In this document: positions 9,510 to 17,960 of the stretch, one piece after another | How positions within the stretch are numbered: the stretch's first letter is position 1 | Layout of the letters: each line of letters begins with the position of its first letter | DNA from: a bacterium SCSIO 12643 | GTDB taxonomy: Bacteria; Bacteroidota; Bacteroidia; Flavobacteriales_G; Salibacteraceae | NCBI GenBank assembly: GCA_024398135.1 | Contig: CP073750.1 | Coordinates: forward strand, 1,984,001-2,048,000 | Reading direction: 5' to 3' | Length of the DNA: 64,000 bases | Made by a program: the position numbers and the translations under genes | The notes under the pieces: model-generated | What the model was told of the DNA's origin: nothing | Databases searched by the model: none | The model's input: the letters and a program-made list of their open reading frames with translations, nothing else

Positions 9510-9967
9510 TGGCGCAAATTATTGTCTATACTGATGGTGCCGCAAGAGGAAATCCTGGCCCAGGTGGATATGGTATTGTTTTAATGTCGGGAATTCATAG
9601 AAAAGAATTGTCTGAAGGATTTAGAAACACTACGAACAATAGAATGGAGCTGCTGGCTGTGATTGTAGCTTTGGAAAGCATTAAAGGAAGCGGACATTCG
9701 GTAACCATTTATTCGGATTCAAAATATGTGGTGGATTCTGTAGATAAGGGCTGGGTTTTTGGATGGCAGAAGAAAGGGTTTAAAGGGAAGAAGAATATCG
9801 ATTTGTGGAAACGTTTTTTGGTCGTGTATTCAAAAAATCCTGTTAAGTTCATTTGGGTAAAAGGACATGCAAATATTCCGGAAAATGAGCGTTGTGATGC
9901 ACTTGCTGTTGCAGCTTCCAGGCAAGAGAATTTACCTCCCGATGTAGGATATGAAGAAAATAACTAG
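9509..9967 (+). CDS. rnhA: Ribonuclease HI
   Basis: Endonuclease that cuts the RNA strand of RNA-DNA hybrids. It has 152 aa, the standard length for bacterial RNase HI. All expected metal-binding residues are visible: D9 (YTDGAARGNPGPGG), E47 (NNRMELLA), D70 (IYSDSKY) and D130 (ERCDALA), plus the mobile catalytic loop His at H120 (VKGHANIPEN). The basic handle region around KKGFKGKKN is present. It is coupled to the upstream M23 gene and followed by a hairpin terminator. Confidence 0.97.
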   Translation: MAQIIVYTDGAARGNPGPGGYGIVLMSGIHRKELSEGFRNTTNNRMELLAVIVALESIKGSGHSVTIYSDSKYVVDSVDKGWVFGWQKKGFKGKKNIDLWKRFLVVYSKNPVKFIWVKGHANIPENERCDALAVAASRQENLPPDVGYEENN

Positions 9968-9983
9968 TAAAATTCATTGTTCG

Positions 9984-10012
9984 TAACTGATTGTTTATCA
10001 GTTAATTTTTTT
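9984..10012 (+). terminator. Rho-independent terminator after rnhA
   Basis: An 8-bp perfect stem (TAACTGAT/ATCAGTTA, loop TGTTT) is followed by a run of T at 10006-10012. It lies 16 bases after the rnhA stop. Confidence 0.75.
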
Positions 10013-10131
10013 GGCTTTGTCAAAGAAATGTCACCAAATAACCCCACTTAGAATTCAAGCCTTTCGTGTTAAGGGGTAATTCAGGCCAATTACGTAATAG
10101 CTTTTTTTTTACCTTATTAAATCTCTATACG

Positions 10132-12150
10132 ATGAAACAATTAATATGGATCATTTGTCTTGGAATTCATGTGTTTACGTTTGGTCAAAACAATCCTCCG
10201 GTTGCAGTTGATGATACGATTTATTTAACTTATGGTGAAGCGCATTCTGTGGATTCAATCAAGTTAAACCTCGATTTTTTGTCAAATGATTATGATGTAG
10301 ATGGACATGGCTTTCAATTAGAATCGGTCATTTATACAGGTCAAAATCAAATCACATCTTTAAAGCCCGGAAATTATATTATTTGGCTGCATTACTATCC
10401 GGCAGCAGGTTATTCAGGTACCGAATCTTTCAAATATGTTATTCGAGATAATGGCTCCTCAGCCATGCGTGATACAGGAGAGGTGACTCTGATTGTGATG
10501 CAGAAGTCGTTTGCACAATTGACAATAAACAACATTAATGCAACCATTGATAAAGATGCGTTGTTTGTTAATCCCCAAGTTTATGGAAATGGTTTTTCAA
10601 GCCCTAAAATTAATGGGGTGCGTTCAATTTTTGGTTCAAATATCTGGATCTCCGGTTTACATAATAATACCGTACATTCTAATATTAGAACTTATGGCTC
10701 ATGGTTAGGGACCTTTACAGGGAATTCAGGACCAGTGTCCAATGTATCACATATGGATTCATTATACAATACCAAGTGGGATCGTGTGTGGAAAGTATCA
10801 GCGCATCAGATAGATTGGCATAAAAATCATTGGAATGATTTGGGGTATCAAGTACCTCAAGAATTATTGGACTGGCCTGCACATGGAAATATTGTGAATG
10901 GTGAGGCTGCGAATCTGGCACCATTTTTCGACTATAATAATGATCAAACTTATAACCCGTATGATGGGGATTATCCATTAATTAAAGGAGACGAAGCCAT
11001 TTATTTTATTTATAATGATGGGTATTCTGAGGTTTCTCTTCATCCTATGTTTGCAGAGGTTCACGGAATGGCATATGCTTTTGGTTGCGGAGACTCAGCG
11101 CTAATGAATACTGTATTTGTAGATTACAAGATTTACAATAGATCAAATAAGACGTATTATTCAACTCGAGTAGGTATGTGGAGTGATTTGGAGGTGGGAG
11201 ATGCATTAGATGATTATATTCAATGTGATGTAGATCGAGGTATGTTTTTCGCTTATAACGGAAGTGATTATGATGCGAGTTATAAGAATCATCCTGGAGC
11301 TCAGGCTGTGGTGATATTACAAGGATTAAAACAGGATGATGATGGGATTGATAACAATGCGGGGATTGGGCCGAATCAAACCGTTAACGGAAAAGGGTTT
11401 GGCGATGGTATTGTGGATAATGAATATTGGGGAATGGAATATTTCCAGTATTATGTAAATACTTCTGGATCTGTATTATCTGATCCTCAGATTGAATGGG
11501 AGTATAATAATTATTTGCAAGGGATGTGGAAAGATGGTTCTAACATTGTACATGGGGGAAACGGTCATTTTAGTTCAGTTCCTCCTAATCCAACCGAAAC
11601 TAAATATATGTTTCCCGATAATTCTGATTCGCAGAATTATGGTACCAATGGAACATCCGTACCGGTTTGGAATGATGCATTGGTGCAAGCTCCTGGAGAC
11701 AGGAGAGGAGTTGCATCTACTGGACCGGTTACGTTTGCTCCGGGTGATGCAATTGAATTAACATATGCCTTTGTTTTGGGGAGAGATTATAATGTTGTTG
11801 GTGCTCAGGCAGGTGTTGATGTGATGTTGGAAAGAGTTGATTCGGTAAGAAGTTACTATGCCCAGGGAAAGTTAACTCCGTGTGGGTTCCCACTAAGTGT
11901 GGATCCGAAAGACCCGGAAATAGGTATGGAAATATACCCGAATCCTACACGTGATATTGTATATGTAAATCTGGAAAAACCAGATAATATGAGAATTGAT
12001 GTTCTTGATGCTGCGGGTAGAGTATTGCAGACAAGAAAAGTAAATCAATCAAATGTGATCATAGATTTGACTCAGTTTTCAAACGGAATTTACTTTATTA
12101 AGGTTCACTCAAAAGATAAAGTAAGAGTTGAAAGAATAATGAAGCGATAA
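10132..12150 (+). CDS. T9SS type A cargo protein with N-terminal Ig/cadherin-like domain
   Basis: A 672-aa exported protein of unknown function. I choose the ATG at 10132 because it opens a clean signal peptide (MKQLIWIICLGIHVFTFGQN); the frame upstream of it is low-complexity leader. After cleavage comes a domain like those introduced by PPVAVDD (about residues 22-120), common in bacterial surface proteins with Ig/cadherin-type folds. A long central region follows (about 130-590), with several Asp-rich DDDGIDNN-like stretches that could bind Ca2+. The last 80 residues are a T9SS type A sorting domain (EIYPNPTRDIVYV, ending RVERIMKR). It is probably secreted through the SprA/SprE system and anchored on the cell surface. 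Confidence 0.85.
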   Translation: MKQLIWIICLGIHVFTFGQNNPPVAVDDTIYLTYGEAHSVDSIKLNLDFLSNDYDVDGHGFQLESVIYTGQNQITSLKPGNYIIWLHYYPAAGYSGTESFKYVIRDNGSSAMRDTGEVTLIVMQKSFAQLTINNINATIDKDALFVNPQVYGNGFSSPKINGVRSIFGSNIWISGLHNNTVHSNIRTYGSWLGTFTGNSGPVSNVSHMDSLYNTKWDRVWKVSAHQIDWHKNHWNDLGYQVPQELLDWPAHGNIVNGEAANLAPFFDYNNDQTYNPYDGDYPLIKGDEAIYFIYNDGYSEVSLHPMFAEVHGMAYAFGCGDSALMNTVFVDYKIYNRSNKTYYSTRVGMWSDLEVGDALDDYIQCDVDRGMFFAYNGSDYDASYKNHPGAQAVVILQGLKQDDDGIDNNAGIGPNQTVNGKGFGDGIVDNEYWGMEYFQYYVNTSGSVLSDPQIEWEYNNYLQGMWKDGSNIVHGGNGHFSSVPPNPTETKYMFPDNSDSQNYGTNGTSVPVWNDALVQAPGDRRGVASTGPVTFAPGDAIELTYAFVLGRDYNVVGAQAGVDVMLERVDSVRSYYAQGKLTPCGFPLSVDPKDPEIGMEIYPNPTRDIVYVNLEKPDNMRIDVLDAAGRVLQTRKVNQSNVIIDLTQFSNGIYFIKVHSKDKVRVERIMKR

Positions 12151-12249
12151 TAATTCAATATTGGTGTGAATGAATTGATTGTTATAGAAGTTATTTAACC
12201 TTAAGCAGCTCGTTAGAGTTCGTATATAAGAAGATTTTGTTTGATAGAT

Positions 12250-12301
12250 GAAATTTCAAGCGCGCATCCTTTTTTTCGTAGCAACGCGTGCTTGAAATTT
12301 C
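12250..12301. repeat. Long inverted repeat / hairpin between a T9SS cargo gene and the lyase gene
   Basis: A 16-bp stem with one G-T wobble (left arm 12250-12265, right arm 12286-12301) encloses a 20-base loop containing a T7 run. The tract after the right arm (CTCGTTTTAA) is only weakly T-rich. It may end transcription of the cargo gene at 12150 or act as a structured RNA element. No gene lies within 12151-12368. Confidence 0.6.
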
Positions 12302-12322
12302 TCGTTTTAATGACTTTATATA

Positions 12323-12352
12323 TTGGCTAGTTCTTTTAGGTTTTTAGATTTG
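12323..12352 (+). promoter_or_regulatory. Bacteroidota-type promoter for the HMG-CoA-lyase-like gene
   Basis: TTG at 12323-12325, a 19-base spacer, then TAGATTTG at 12345-12352, matching the TTG/TAnnTTTG consensus of Bacteroidota sigma-70-type promoters. It lies just upstream of the ATG at 12369, so the leader would be very short. Confidence 0.65.
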
Positions 12353-12368
12353 TCCGAAAACAAATATA

Positions 12369-13361
12369 ATGCAGTTACCTAAAAAAGTTAAAATTAGTGA
12401 CATAACCATTAGAGATGGTTTTCAACATGAAGAGCATTTTATTCCAACTGCATCAAAAATTTGGCTGGGAAAGCAATTAATAGATTGTGGGTTTAAATCG
12501 ATTGAAGTTACCAATTATGGTAATCCTAAAGGAATGCCACAATTTCAAGATGCGGATGAGGTGCTTCAGGGGATTCGAAAAACAAAGTCGGGTTGGAATG
12601 GCGCTCCCGAAACTCAGCTTACAGCGGTAACTATACGTGAAAAAGCTATAGAACGAGCGATTGAAGCCAAAAAACAGGGGTACGGGCCTGATAGAATATT
12701 GTTGATGGTGTCTACGAGTGAGGCACATCATAGAGTAAATTCCGGTTTGTCTTTAGATGAATATTGGAAAATGTCTGAGGAGTATATCCGAAAGGCAAAG
12801 GATGCAGGGCTAAAAGTCTGTGGTACGGTAAGTACCATCTGGGGGTGCCCGATTTCAGGCCCTACTGAGATGAGTTTAGCTGTTGACTTTACAGAAAGAT
12901 GGTTGAATATGGGAGTGGATGATGTGGAACATGCAGATCATGATGGCTCCGCTACTCCTCAAAGCATATACGAATATTTCACAATGCTATTAGACCGGGT
13001 GAAAGTTCCGGAAGAGCATATTGTGCATTTACATACCACCAGAGGATGGGGTTTAGCGAACGTGTTGGCTGCACTTCAAGCTGGAATGGTCCATTTTGAA
13101 TCTACGATGGGAGGAATAGGCGGACAGCCAGCAAACTTTGTAGATGGAGTGCCTGTGGCGGGAACAGGGGCATACTATATCAAGGATCCTAACATCTCAG
13201 GATTGGTGAGTACCGAAGATTTGGTGGTGATGTTGGATGAAATGGGTATTGATACTGGACTTCATGTGGAGAAGATATTAGAAACCGGTGAGATGGTAGA
13301 GAGAATTGTCGGACGTAGATTACGTTCTGAGAGTATTAAGAGCGGTAGAATAAAAATATAA
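12369..13361 (+). CDS. HMG-CoA lyase-like DRE-TIM metallolyase, catalytic Cys replaced
   Basis: Member of the HMG-CoA lyase/isopropylmalate synthase superfamily (TIM barrel with a divalent metal). It has 330 aa. The metal and substrate residues R15-D16 (ITIRDGFQ) and H220/H222 (VHLHTTRG) are present. In HMG-CoA lyase the mobile loop reads GGCP with the catalytic Cys. Here the matching place is GGQP with Gln253, followed by an insertion of about 20 residues before STEDLVVML. So the fold is clear, but classical HMG-CoA cleavage is doubtful. Related lyase or aldolase chemistry on another acyl-CoA or oxo-acid is an inference. It is monocistronic, with its own promoter and terminator. Confidence 0.75.
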   Translation: MQLPKKVKISDITIRDGFQHEEHFIPTASKIWLGKQLIDCGFKSIEVTNYGNPKGMPQFQDADEVLQGIRKTKSGWNGAPETQLTAVTIREKAIERAIEAKKQGYGPDRILLMVSTSEAHHRVNSGLSLDEYWKMSEEYIRKAKDAGLKVCGTVSTIWGCPISGPTEMSLAVDFTERWLNMGVDDVEHADHDGSATPQSIYEYFTMLLDRVKVPEEHIVHLHTTRGWGLANVLAALQAGMVHFESTMGGIGGQPANFVDGVPVAGTGAYYIKDPNISGLVSTEDLVVMLDEMGIDTGLHVEKILETGEMVERIVGRRLRSESIKSGRIKI

Positions 13362-13370
13362 TAACATAAA

Positions 13371-13398
13371 AAAAGCGCTTCATGTATGAAGCGCTTTT
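13371..13398. terminator. Bidirectional terminator
   Basis: A 13-bp perfect inverted repeat (AAAAGCGCTTCAT/ATGAAGCGCTTTT) lies between convergent genes ending at 13361 (plus) and 13426 (minus). The A- and T-rich ends let it work in both directions. Confidence 0.8.
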
Positions 13399-13425
13399 AA
13401 ATTCTATAAGAGGTTACCAGCTACC

Positions 13426-13785
13426 TTACTTCTTAGCAATTTGATTTGTAGAGTAATCTACAACCTGATAAACCTTACCGTCTTTATAATGGGTCCAGGT
13501 TCCTGTTTTTTTACTATCTGCAAAATAACCGATAGTTTGAAGTTCAGTATTGATATTATACGTAATCCATTTTCCACTTAACTTTTCATTTTTGAAATAA
13601 CCCGTTTCGTAAAGTTCTCCGGTTTCAAAATAGTATGTGGCTTCAACTAAATCCGGTGCAATCTCAACAAACTTTAATTTTAAGTTCCCATTAGCATAAA
13701 ACTCCTCTCTCACTACTTTACCATCTTGAGCAAATAAACCTGCGCTTAATACAGTAAAAAGTCCTAATAAAATTAAATTTTTCAT
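13426..13785 (-). CDS. Small exported MORN-like (YwqK-type) repeat protein
   Basis: A 119-aa secreted protein starting at the ATG at 13785, which opens a signal peptide ending GLFAQDG. The mature part consists of short repeated strands of the form YFETGELYETGYFKNEKLSGKW and YFADSKKTGTWTHYKDGK, the MORN/YwqK-like pattern of antiparallel hairpins found in many Bacteroidota. Some databases call this family a toxin-antitoxin YwqK antitoxin, but nothing here suggests a toxin partner. A promoter with TTG-N23-TATATTTG precedes it on the minus strand. Function unknown. Confidence 0.75.
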   Translation of the reverse strand: MKNLILLGLFTVLSAGLFAQDGKVVREEFYANGNLKLKFVEIAPDLVEATYYFETGELYETGYFKNEKLSGKWITYNINTELQTIGYFADSKKTGTWTHYKDGKVYQVVDYSTNQIAKK

Positions 13786-14105
13786 AATCGTCTGGTGTTT
13801 GTTACAGTACAAATATAATAAGATTATGGAAATATTACGCCAATGTTAAGCTAATATTAACCAATGTAAAACAGATCTTAACTTAAATGTTTTAAAAACA
13901 GCGTTTTAGCTTCAGTCTGTTTTATCTTAAATGTTAACAATAGACTTAACATTAACTTAATAAACGAATGGAATAAGGAATAATTCGAGATTTAAAGGGA
14001 TAAAAACTAATAGAATTATGGGAATTCCATTCATATATTTATCAACCTTTTGAATTCTTTCTGCACCTTTTCGATCTGATTGAAAATTGGCGTATTTTCG
14101 CGCCA
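13786..14105. other. AT-rich divergent intergenic region with short repeats
   Basis: A 320-base gap between the divergent MORN-like and lepA genes. On the minus strand CAAATATA at 13810-13817 and CAA at 13841-13843 form a TTG-N23-TATATTTG promoter. Short direct repeats are present: CCAATGT at 13840 and 13861 (21 bases apart) and CTTAAATGTT at 13882 and 13926. I see no RNA gene. A TATTTTCG box at 14093-14100 is a weak candidate -7 element for lepA. Confidence 0.5.
13810..13843 (-). promoter_or_regulatory. Promoter for the MORN-like gene
   Basis: On the minus strand TTG (13843-13841), a 23-base spacer, TATATTTG (13817-13810). It lies 25 bases before the start codon at 13785. Confidence 0.5.
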
Positions 14106-15899
14106 ATGAGTAAGATGAAGAACATACGTAATTTTTGTATAATCGCACACATTGACCATGGTAAAAGTACTTTGGCGGATAGATTATTACAGGAAACAAA
14201 TACCATATCAGAACGTGAAGCTCAGGATCAGTTATTGGATGATATGGATTTGGAGAGAGAGAGAGGTATTACAATAAAATCTCATGCCATTCAAATGAGA
14301 TACCTTCAAGATGGTGAAGAGTATACATTGAACCTAATTGATACCCCAGGGCACGTGGATTTTTCTTATGAAGTATCACGATCAATTGCTGCATGCGAAG
14401 GAGCATTACTTATTGTCGATGCGACTCAAGGGATTCAAGCGCAAACCATTTCAAATTTATATTTGGCTCTAGATAGTGATCTGGAAATTATTCCGGTACT
14501 GAATAAAATGGATTTGCCTAGTGCTATGCCTGATGAGGTCTCAGATCAGATTGTTGATTTGATTGGATGCGAGTATGAAGATATTATTCCAGCTAGTGGT
14601 AAGACAGGTATTGGTGTAGATAAGATATTAGAAGCTATTGTAGAAAAGGTGCCAGCACCAGTCGGAGATCCGGTAGCACCTTTGCAAGCCATGATTTTTG
14701 ATTCGGTGTTTAATTCTTTTAGAGGGATTATTGCTTATATCAGAGTATATAATGGAACCTTGAAGAAAAGAGATTTGGTGAAGTTCTTAAATACCGATAA
14801 GGAATATTATGCGGATGAGATCGGTGTATTGAAATTAAATCAAGAACCATGTGATACTTTATCTGCCGGTGATGTAGGTTATATTATTTCCGGAATTAAA
14901 GTAGCGCGAGAGGTAAAAGTTGGGGATACCATTACAAGAGTTGAGGATCCGTGTGAACCTATTACAGGTTTTGAGGATGTGAAGCCAATGGTATTTGCGG
15001 GTGTTTATCCCGTAGAGAATGATGACTATGAGGAGTTGCGTGATGCAATGGAGAAGTTGCAATTGAATGATGCTTCTTTAACGTACGAGCCCGAAACATC
15101 AGCAGCATTAGGGTTTGGATTTAGATGTGGCTTCCTTGGAATGCTCCATATGGAGATTATTCAAGAAAGGCTGGAAAGAGAATTTAATATGACGGTGATC
15201 ACTACTGTTCCAAACGTATCTTACATAGCACATACGAAGAAAGGAGAAACTTACACGGTGATGAACCCATCAGAGTTTCCGGACCCAGCTATTTTGGAAT
15301 ACGTAGAAGAGCCTTATATCTCTGCGCAAATTATTACCAAAGCAGATTTTATAGGGTCAATTATGACGCTCTGTATTGAAAAACGTGGTATTCTTCAAAC
15401 GCAGAACTATTTGACTACAGATCGTGTTGAGATTATATTCCACATGCCATTGGGTGAAATCGTATTTGATTTTTACGATAGACTAAAGACAGTATCCAAA
15501 GGATATGCTTCCTTTGACTATCATCCCATAGATTATCAAAGATCAAATCTGGTTAAATTGGATATTCTTTTAAATGGCGATAACGTAGACGCTTTGTCTG
15601 CGCTGATTCATAGGGATAATGCATATAATCTTGGTAAGAAGATTTGTTCGAAGTTGCGTGAACTCATTCCGCGTCAGCAATTTGATATTGCGATTCAATC
15701 CGCGATTGGGGCTAAAATTATTTCCAGAGAGACCGTTAAAGCGGTACGTAAAGATGTAACTGCAAAATGTTATGGTGGAGATATTTCCAGAAAACGTAAA
15801 CTTCTGGAAAAACAGAAGAAAGGTAAGAAGCGAATGCGTCAGGTAGGGAACGTTGAAATTCCGCAGGCAGCGTTTATGGCAGTACTAAAATTGGATTAA
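14106..15899 (+). CDS. lepA: Elongation factor 4 (LepA)
   Basis: Ribosome-associated GTPase that can back-translocate or rescue stalled ribosomes. It has 597 aa, the normal length. The G motifs are clear: AHIDHGKST (G1), the RGITIKSH switch region, DTPGHVDF (G3) and NKMDLP (G4). The family-specific C-terminal domain ends [14 protein letters not shown]. The frame has two close starts, at 14106 and 14115; the second (MKNIRNF) fits the family N-terminus slightly better. It is a single gene with a strong terminator right after the stop. Confidence 0.97.
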   Translation: MSKMKNIRNFCIIAHIDHGKSTLADRLLQETNTISEREAQDQLLDDMDLERERGITIKSHAIQMRYLQDGEEYTLNLIDTPGHVDFSYEVSRSIAACEGALLIVDATQGIQAQTISNLYLALDSDLEIIPVLNKMDLPSAMPDEVSDQIVDLIGCEYEDIIPASGKTGIGVDKILEAIVEKVPAPVGDPVAPLQAMIFDSVFNSFRGIIAYIRVYNGTLKKRDLVKFLNTDKEYYADEIGVLKLNQEPCDTLSAGDVGYIISGIKVAREVKVGDTITRVEDPCEPITGFEDVKPMVFAGVYPVENDDYEELRDAMEKLQLNDASLTYEPETSAALGFGFRCGFLGMLHMEIIQERLEREFNMTVITTVPNVSYIAHTKKGETYTVMNPSEFPDPAILEYVEEPYISAQIITKADFIGSIMTLCIEKRGILQTQNYLTTDRVEIIFHMPLGEIVFDFYDRLKTVSKGYASFDYHPIDYQRSNLVKLDILLNGDNVDALSALIHRDNAYNLGKKICSKLRELIPRQQFDIAIQSAIGAKIISRETVKAVRKDVTAKCYGGDISRKRKLLEKQKKGKKRMRQVGNVEIPQAAFMAVLKLD

Positions 15900-15931
15900 A
15901 AAAATCCCGATTCTTTTGAATCGGGATTTTT
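15900..15931. terminator. Bidirectional terminator (lepA / Omp28 copy 1)
   Basis: A perfect 14-bp stem AAAAATCCCGATTC/GAATCGGGATTTTT with loop TTTT, between convergent lepA and the Omp28-like gene. The same stem recurs at 16989-17020, exactly 1089 bases away. Confidence 0.9.
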
Positions 15932-15948
15932 GCTTTTATATAATAAGG

Positions 15949-16860
15949 TTATTTGCTCGTTAAATGTATTTCTTCTACTTGAAGAACCTCACCGGTATCG
16001 GAATTATATAGGAATACAACTACATCCATATTTTCAGGTTTCCAGTTATCATTAATTTTTACCGAAATTTCGTCAGCTGGAGAAATAACTTCTGCAACAT
16101 CACCCATGGACGGGTCTGTGAATATTGTCTTTCCATCACCGCCTCCAGGGAACCCAACTCTTAGAACATGATTGTGCTCATAGTCCTTTACATAAGGATC
16201 GTTCAATCTACTATCCTTTTGAGGAGCTATGATTTTGTTTTCCAGTAAATAACCTACAATCGCAATGTTTCCAGTTACATTTTGCAGACATGTAGCTTTA
16301 TATCTCACGCGTAAAGAACGATCACCAGGTTTGCTATTATAGATGTTTTCTAATTGCAACTCGAATCTAGGAGCCATGTATGTTTGATCCGCAATAAGCT
16401 TATTTACTTCTTCTGACCATTTTTGATAATCCACTTTAACAGCTCCACTTATTTCCGTGCGGTTTAGTAATCCTCCTGGAAATCCTGAGATTTTGTATTT
16501 GATGAGAAGTTTTTCACCGGTTTTCGTTTCAAAATCTGAAGGAAAGGGATGTTCCGGGTCACTCATATCAACTTTGGCAAATGAGCCATTATGTATGGCA
16601 ACAGATATAAAATCTTCTGGGTGATCAGTTTTTATTTGTTTTGCGATATCCGCCCCTTCAGGACAATTTGGGCATTTATGACCTGTGAATTCCTCAAGCA
16701 TAATTCTTCGTTTAACGACTGTAGTGTCATTGTAAACAGTGTCGTTATATTGCTCATCACCCGGGCGAGCTCCGTTATTATTATAAGGTTGGGTAATTAA
16801 ATTGCAACTATAGGTAATGGTAAGGAGTAAAAATGAATATCCAAAAATTCTCTTTTTCAT
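15949..16860 (-). CDS. Omp28-related lipoprotein with thioredoxin-like CPNC motif (copy 1)
   Basis: A 303-aa predicted lipoprotein (lipid-accepting Cys19 in TITYSCNL) of the Omp28 family. Omp28 is an outer-membrane protein first described in Porphyromonas. After an acidic linker the sequence VKRRIMLEEFTGHKCPNCPEGA places a CxxC pair (C63/C66) where thioredoxin-fold proteins carry their redox centre. A beta-sandwich-like C-terminal half follows. It is a tandem paralogue of the next gene upstream (17038-17949). A central block of about 206 bases is almost identical between them while the flanks are clearly diverged. Thiol-redox activity and export to the outer membrane are inferred. Confidence 0.8.
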   Translation of the reverse strand: MKKRIFGYSFLLLTITYSCNLITQPYNNNGARPGDEQYNDTVYNDTTVVKRRIMLEEFTGHKCPNCPEGADIAKQIKTDHPEDFISVAIHNGSFAKVDMSDPEHPFPSDFETKTGEKLLIKYKISGFPGGLLNRTEISGAVKVDYQKWSEEVNKLIADQTYMAPRFELQLENIYNSKPGDRSLRVRYKATCLQNVTGNIAIVGYLLENKIIAPQKDSRLNDPYVKDYEHNHVLRVGFPGGGDGKTIFTDPSMGDVAEVISPADEISVKINDNWKPENMDVVVFLYNSDTGEVLQVEEIHLTSK

Positions 16861-16988
16861 GATCGGTTGATACTGGTTATTAACTACGAATATAACATTC
16901 TATAAATGTGATAATGCATATAATCTACGGAAAAATAATGGTTTAGGTTTTAAGGTGATTTCTAAATGGAAATAAAGTTAAGCTCAAA

Positions 16989-17020
16989 AAAAATCCCGAT
17001 TCATTTGAATCGGGATTTTT
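16989..17020 (-). terminator. Terminator after Omp28 copy 2
   Basis: The same 14-bp stem as at 15900-15931, with loop ATTT in place of TTTT, at the same distance from the gene end. It was evidently duplicated together with the gene. Confidence 0.85.
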
Positions 17021-17037
17021 TCATATTAGCAATAATA

Positions 17038-17949
17038 TTATTGACTTGTAAGAGAGACTTCTTCAGCTTGAAGAATCTCGCCTGTATCAGAATTGTATAA
17101 GAATACAACTACTTCCATATTTTCTGGTTTCCAGCTATCGCTAACCGCCACAGAAATTTCATCTGATGGAGATATGACTTCAACAATATCCCCCATAGAA
17201 GGGTCCGTGAATATTGTTTTACCGTCACCGTCACCTGGGAATCCGATTCTAAGAACATGATTGTGCTCATAGTCCTTTACATAAGGTTCGTTCAATCTAC
17301 TATCCTTTTGTGGAGCTATGATTTTGTTTTCCAGTAAATAACCTACAATCGCAATGTTTCCAGTTACATTTTGAAGACATGTAGCTTTATATCTCACGCG
17401 TAAAGAACGATCACCAGGTTTGCTATTATAGATGTTTTCTAATTGCAACTTGAATCTGGGAGCCATGTAAGTTTGATCAGCAATAAGCTTATTTACTTCT
17501 TCCGACCATTTTTGATAGGCTACTTTGACATTTCCATTAATTTCTGTACGGTTTAACATTCCGCCAGGGAATGCTGCAAATTTGTACTTAATTCTAAGTT
17601 TTTCACCAGTTTCTGTTTCAAAGTCCGAAGGATATGGATGCGTTGGATCGCTCATATCTACTTTAGAAAATGCGCCAGAATTGTGTATTGCAACCGAAAT
17701 GAAATCTTCAGGATGATCTGTTTGTATTTGTTTAGCAATATCAGCTCCTTCAGGACAATTTGGACATTTATGACCCGTAAATTCTTCCAGAATAATTCTT
17801 CTTTTAACAACGGTTGAATCGTTGTAAACAGTATCGTTGTATTGTTCATCACCTGGTCCAGCCCCTCCCTCAGGATATGGATTGGTAACCACATCGCAAC
17901 TTGCAGCTACGATAGATGTTAGTATGATAAATCCAAATAGTTTTTTCAT
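17038..17949 (-). CDS. Omp28-related lipoprotein with thioredoxin-like CPNC motif (copy 2)
   Basis: A 303-aa paralogue of copy 1, with lipid-accepting Cys18 (IVAASCDVV) and the redox-like pair C62/C65 in FTGHKCPNCPEGAD. It starts 11 bases after the stop of the DUF6029-type gene on the same strand, so it is likely the last gene of the operon tlpA-like / DUF6029 / Omp28, closed by the terminator at 16989-17020. The sequence between about residues 165 and 235 is almost the same as copy 1. The N-terminal signal and the C-terminal end differ more. Function is inferred from fold and context only. Confidence 0.8.
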   Translation of the reverse strand: MKKLFGFIILTSIVAASCDVVTNPYPEGGAGPGDEQYNDTVYNDSTVVKRRIILEEFTGHKCPNCPEGADIAKQIQTDHPEDFISVAIHNSGAFSKVDMSDPTHPYPSDFETETGEKLRIKYKFAAFPGGMLNRTEINGNVKVAYQKWSEEVNKLIADQTYMAPRFKLQLENIYNSKPGDRSLRVRYKATCLQNVTGNIAIVGYLLENKIIAPQKDSRLNEPYVKDYEHNHVLRIGFPGDGDGKTIFTDPSMGDIVEVISPSDEISVAVSDSWKPENMEVVVFLYNSDTGEILQAEEVSLTSQ

Positions 17950-17960
17950 AACGTTTATGT

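Noticed and set aside
10066-10131. 22-codon upstream extension of the T9SS cargo gene
   Set aside because: The ATG at 10132 begins a standard signal peptide; the extension would hide it and contains a T9 run typical of leader DNA.
13957-14199. 80-codon minus-strand frame across the lepA start
   Set aside because: It overlaps the first codons and promoter region of lepA and shows no domain or signal.
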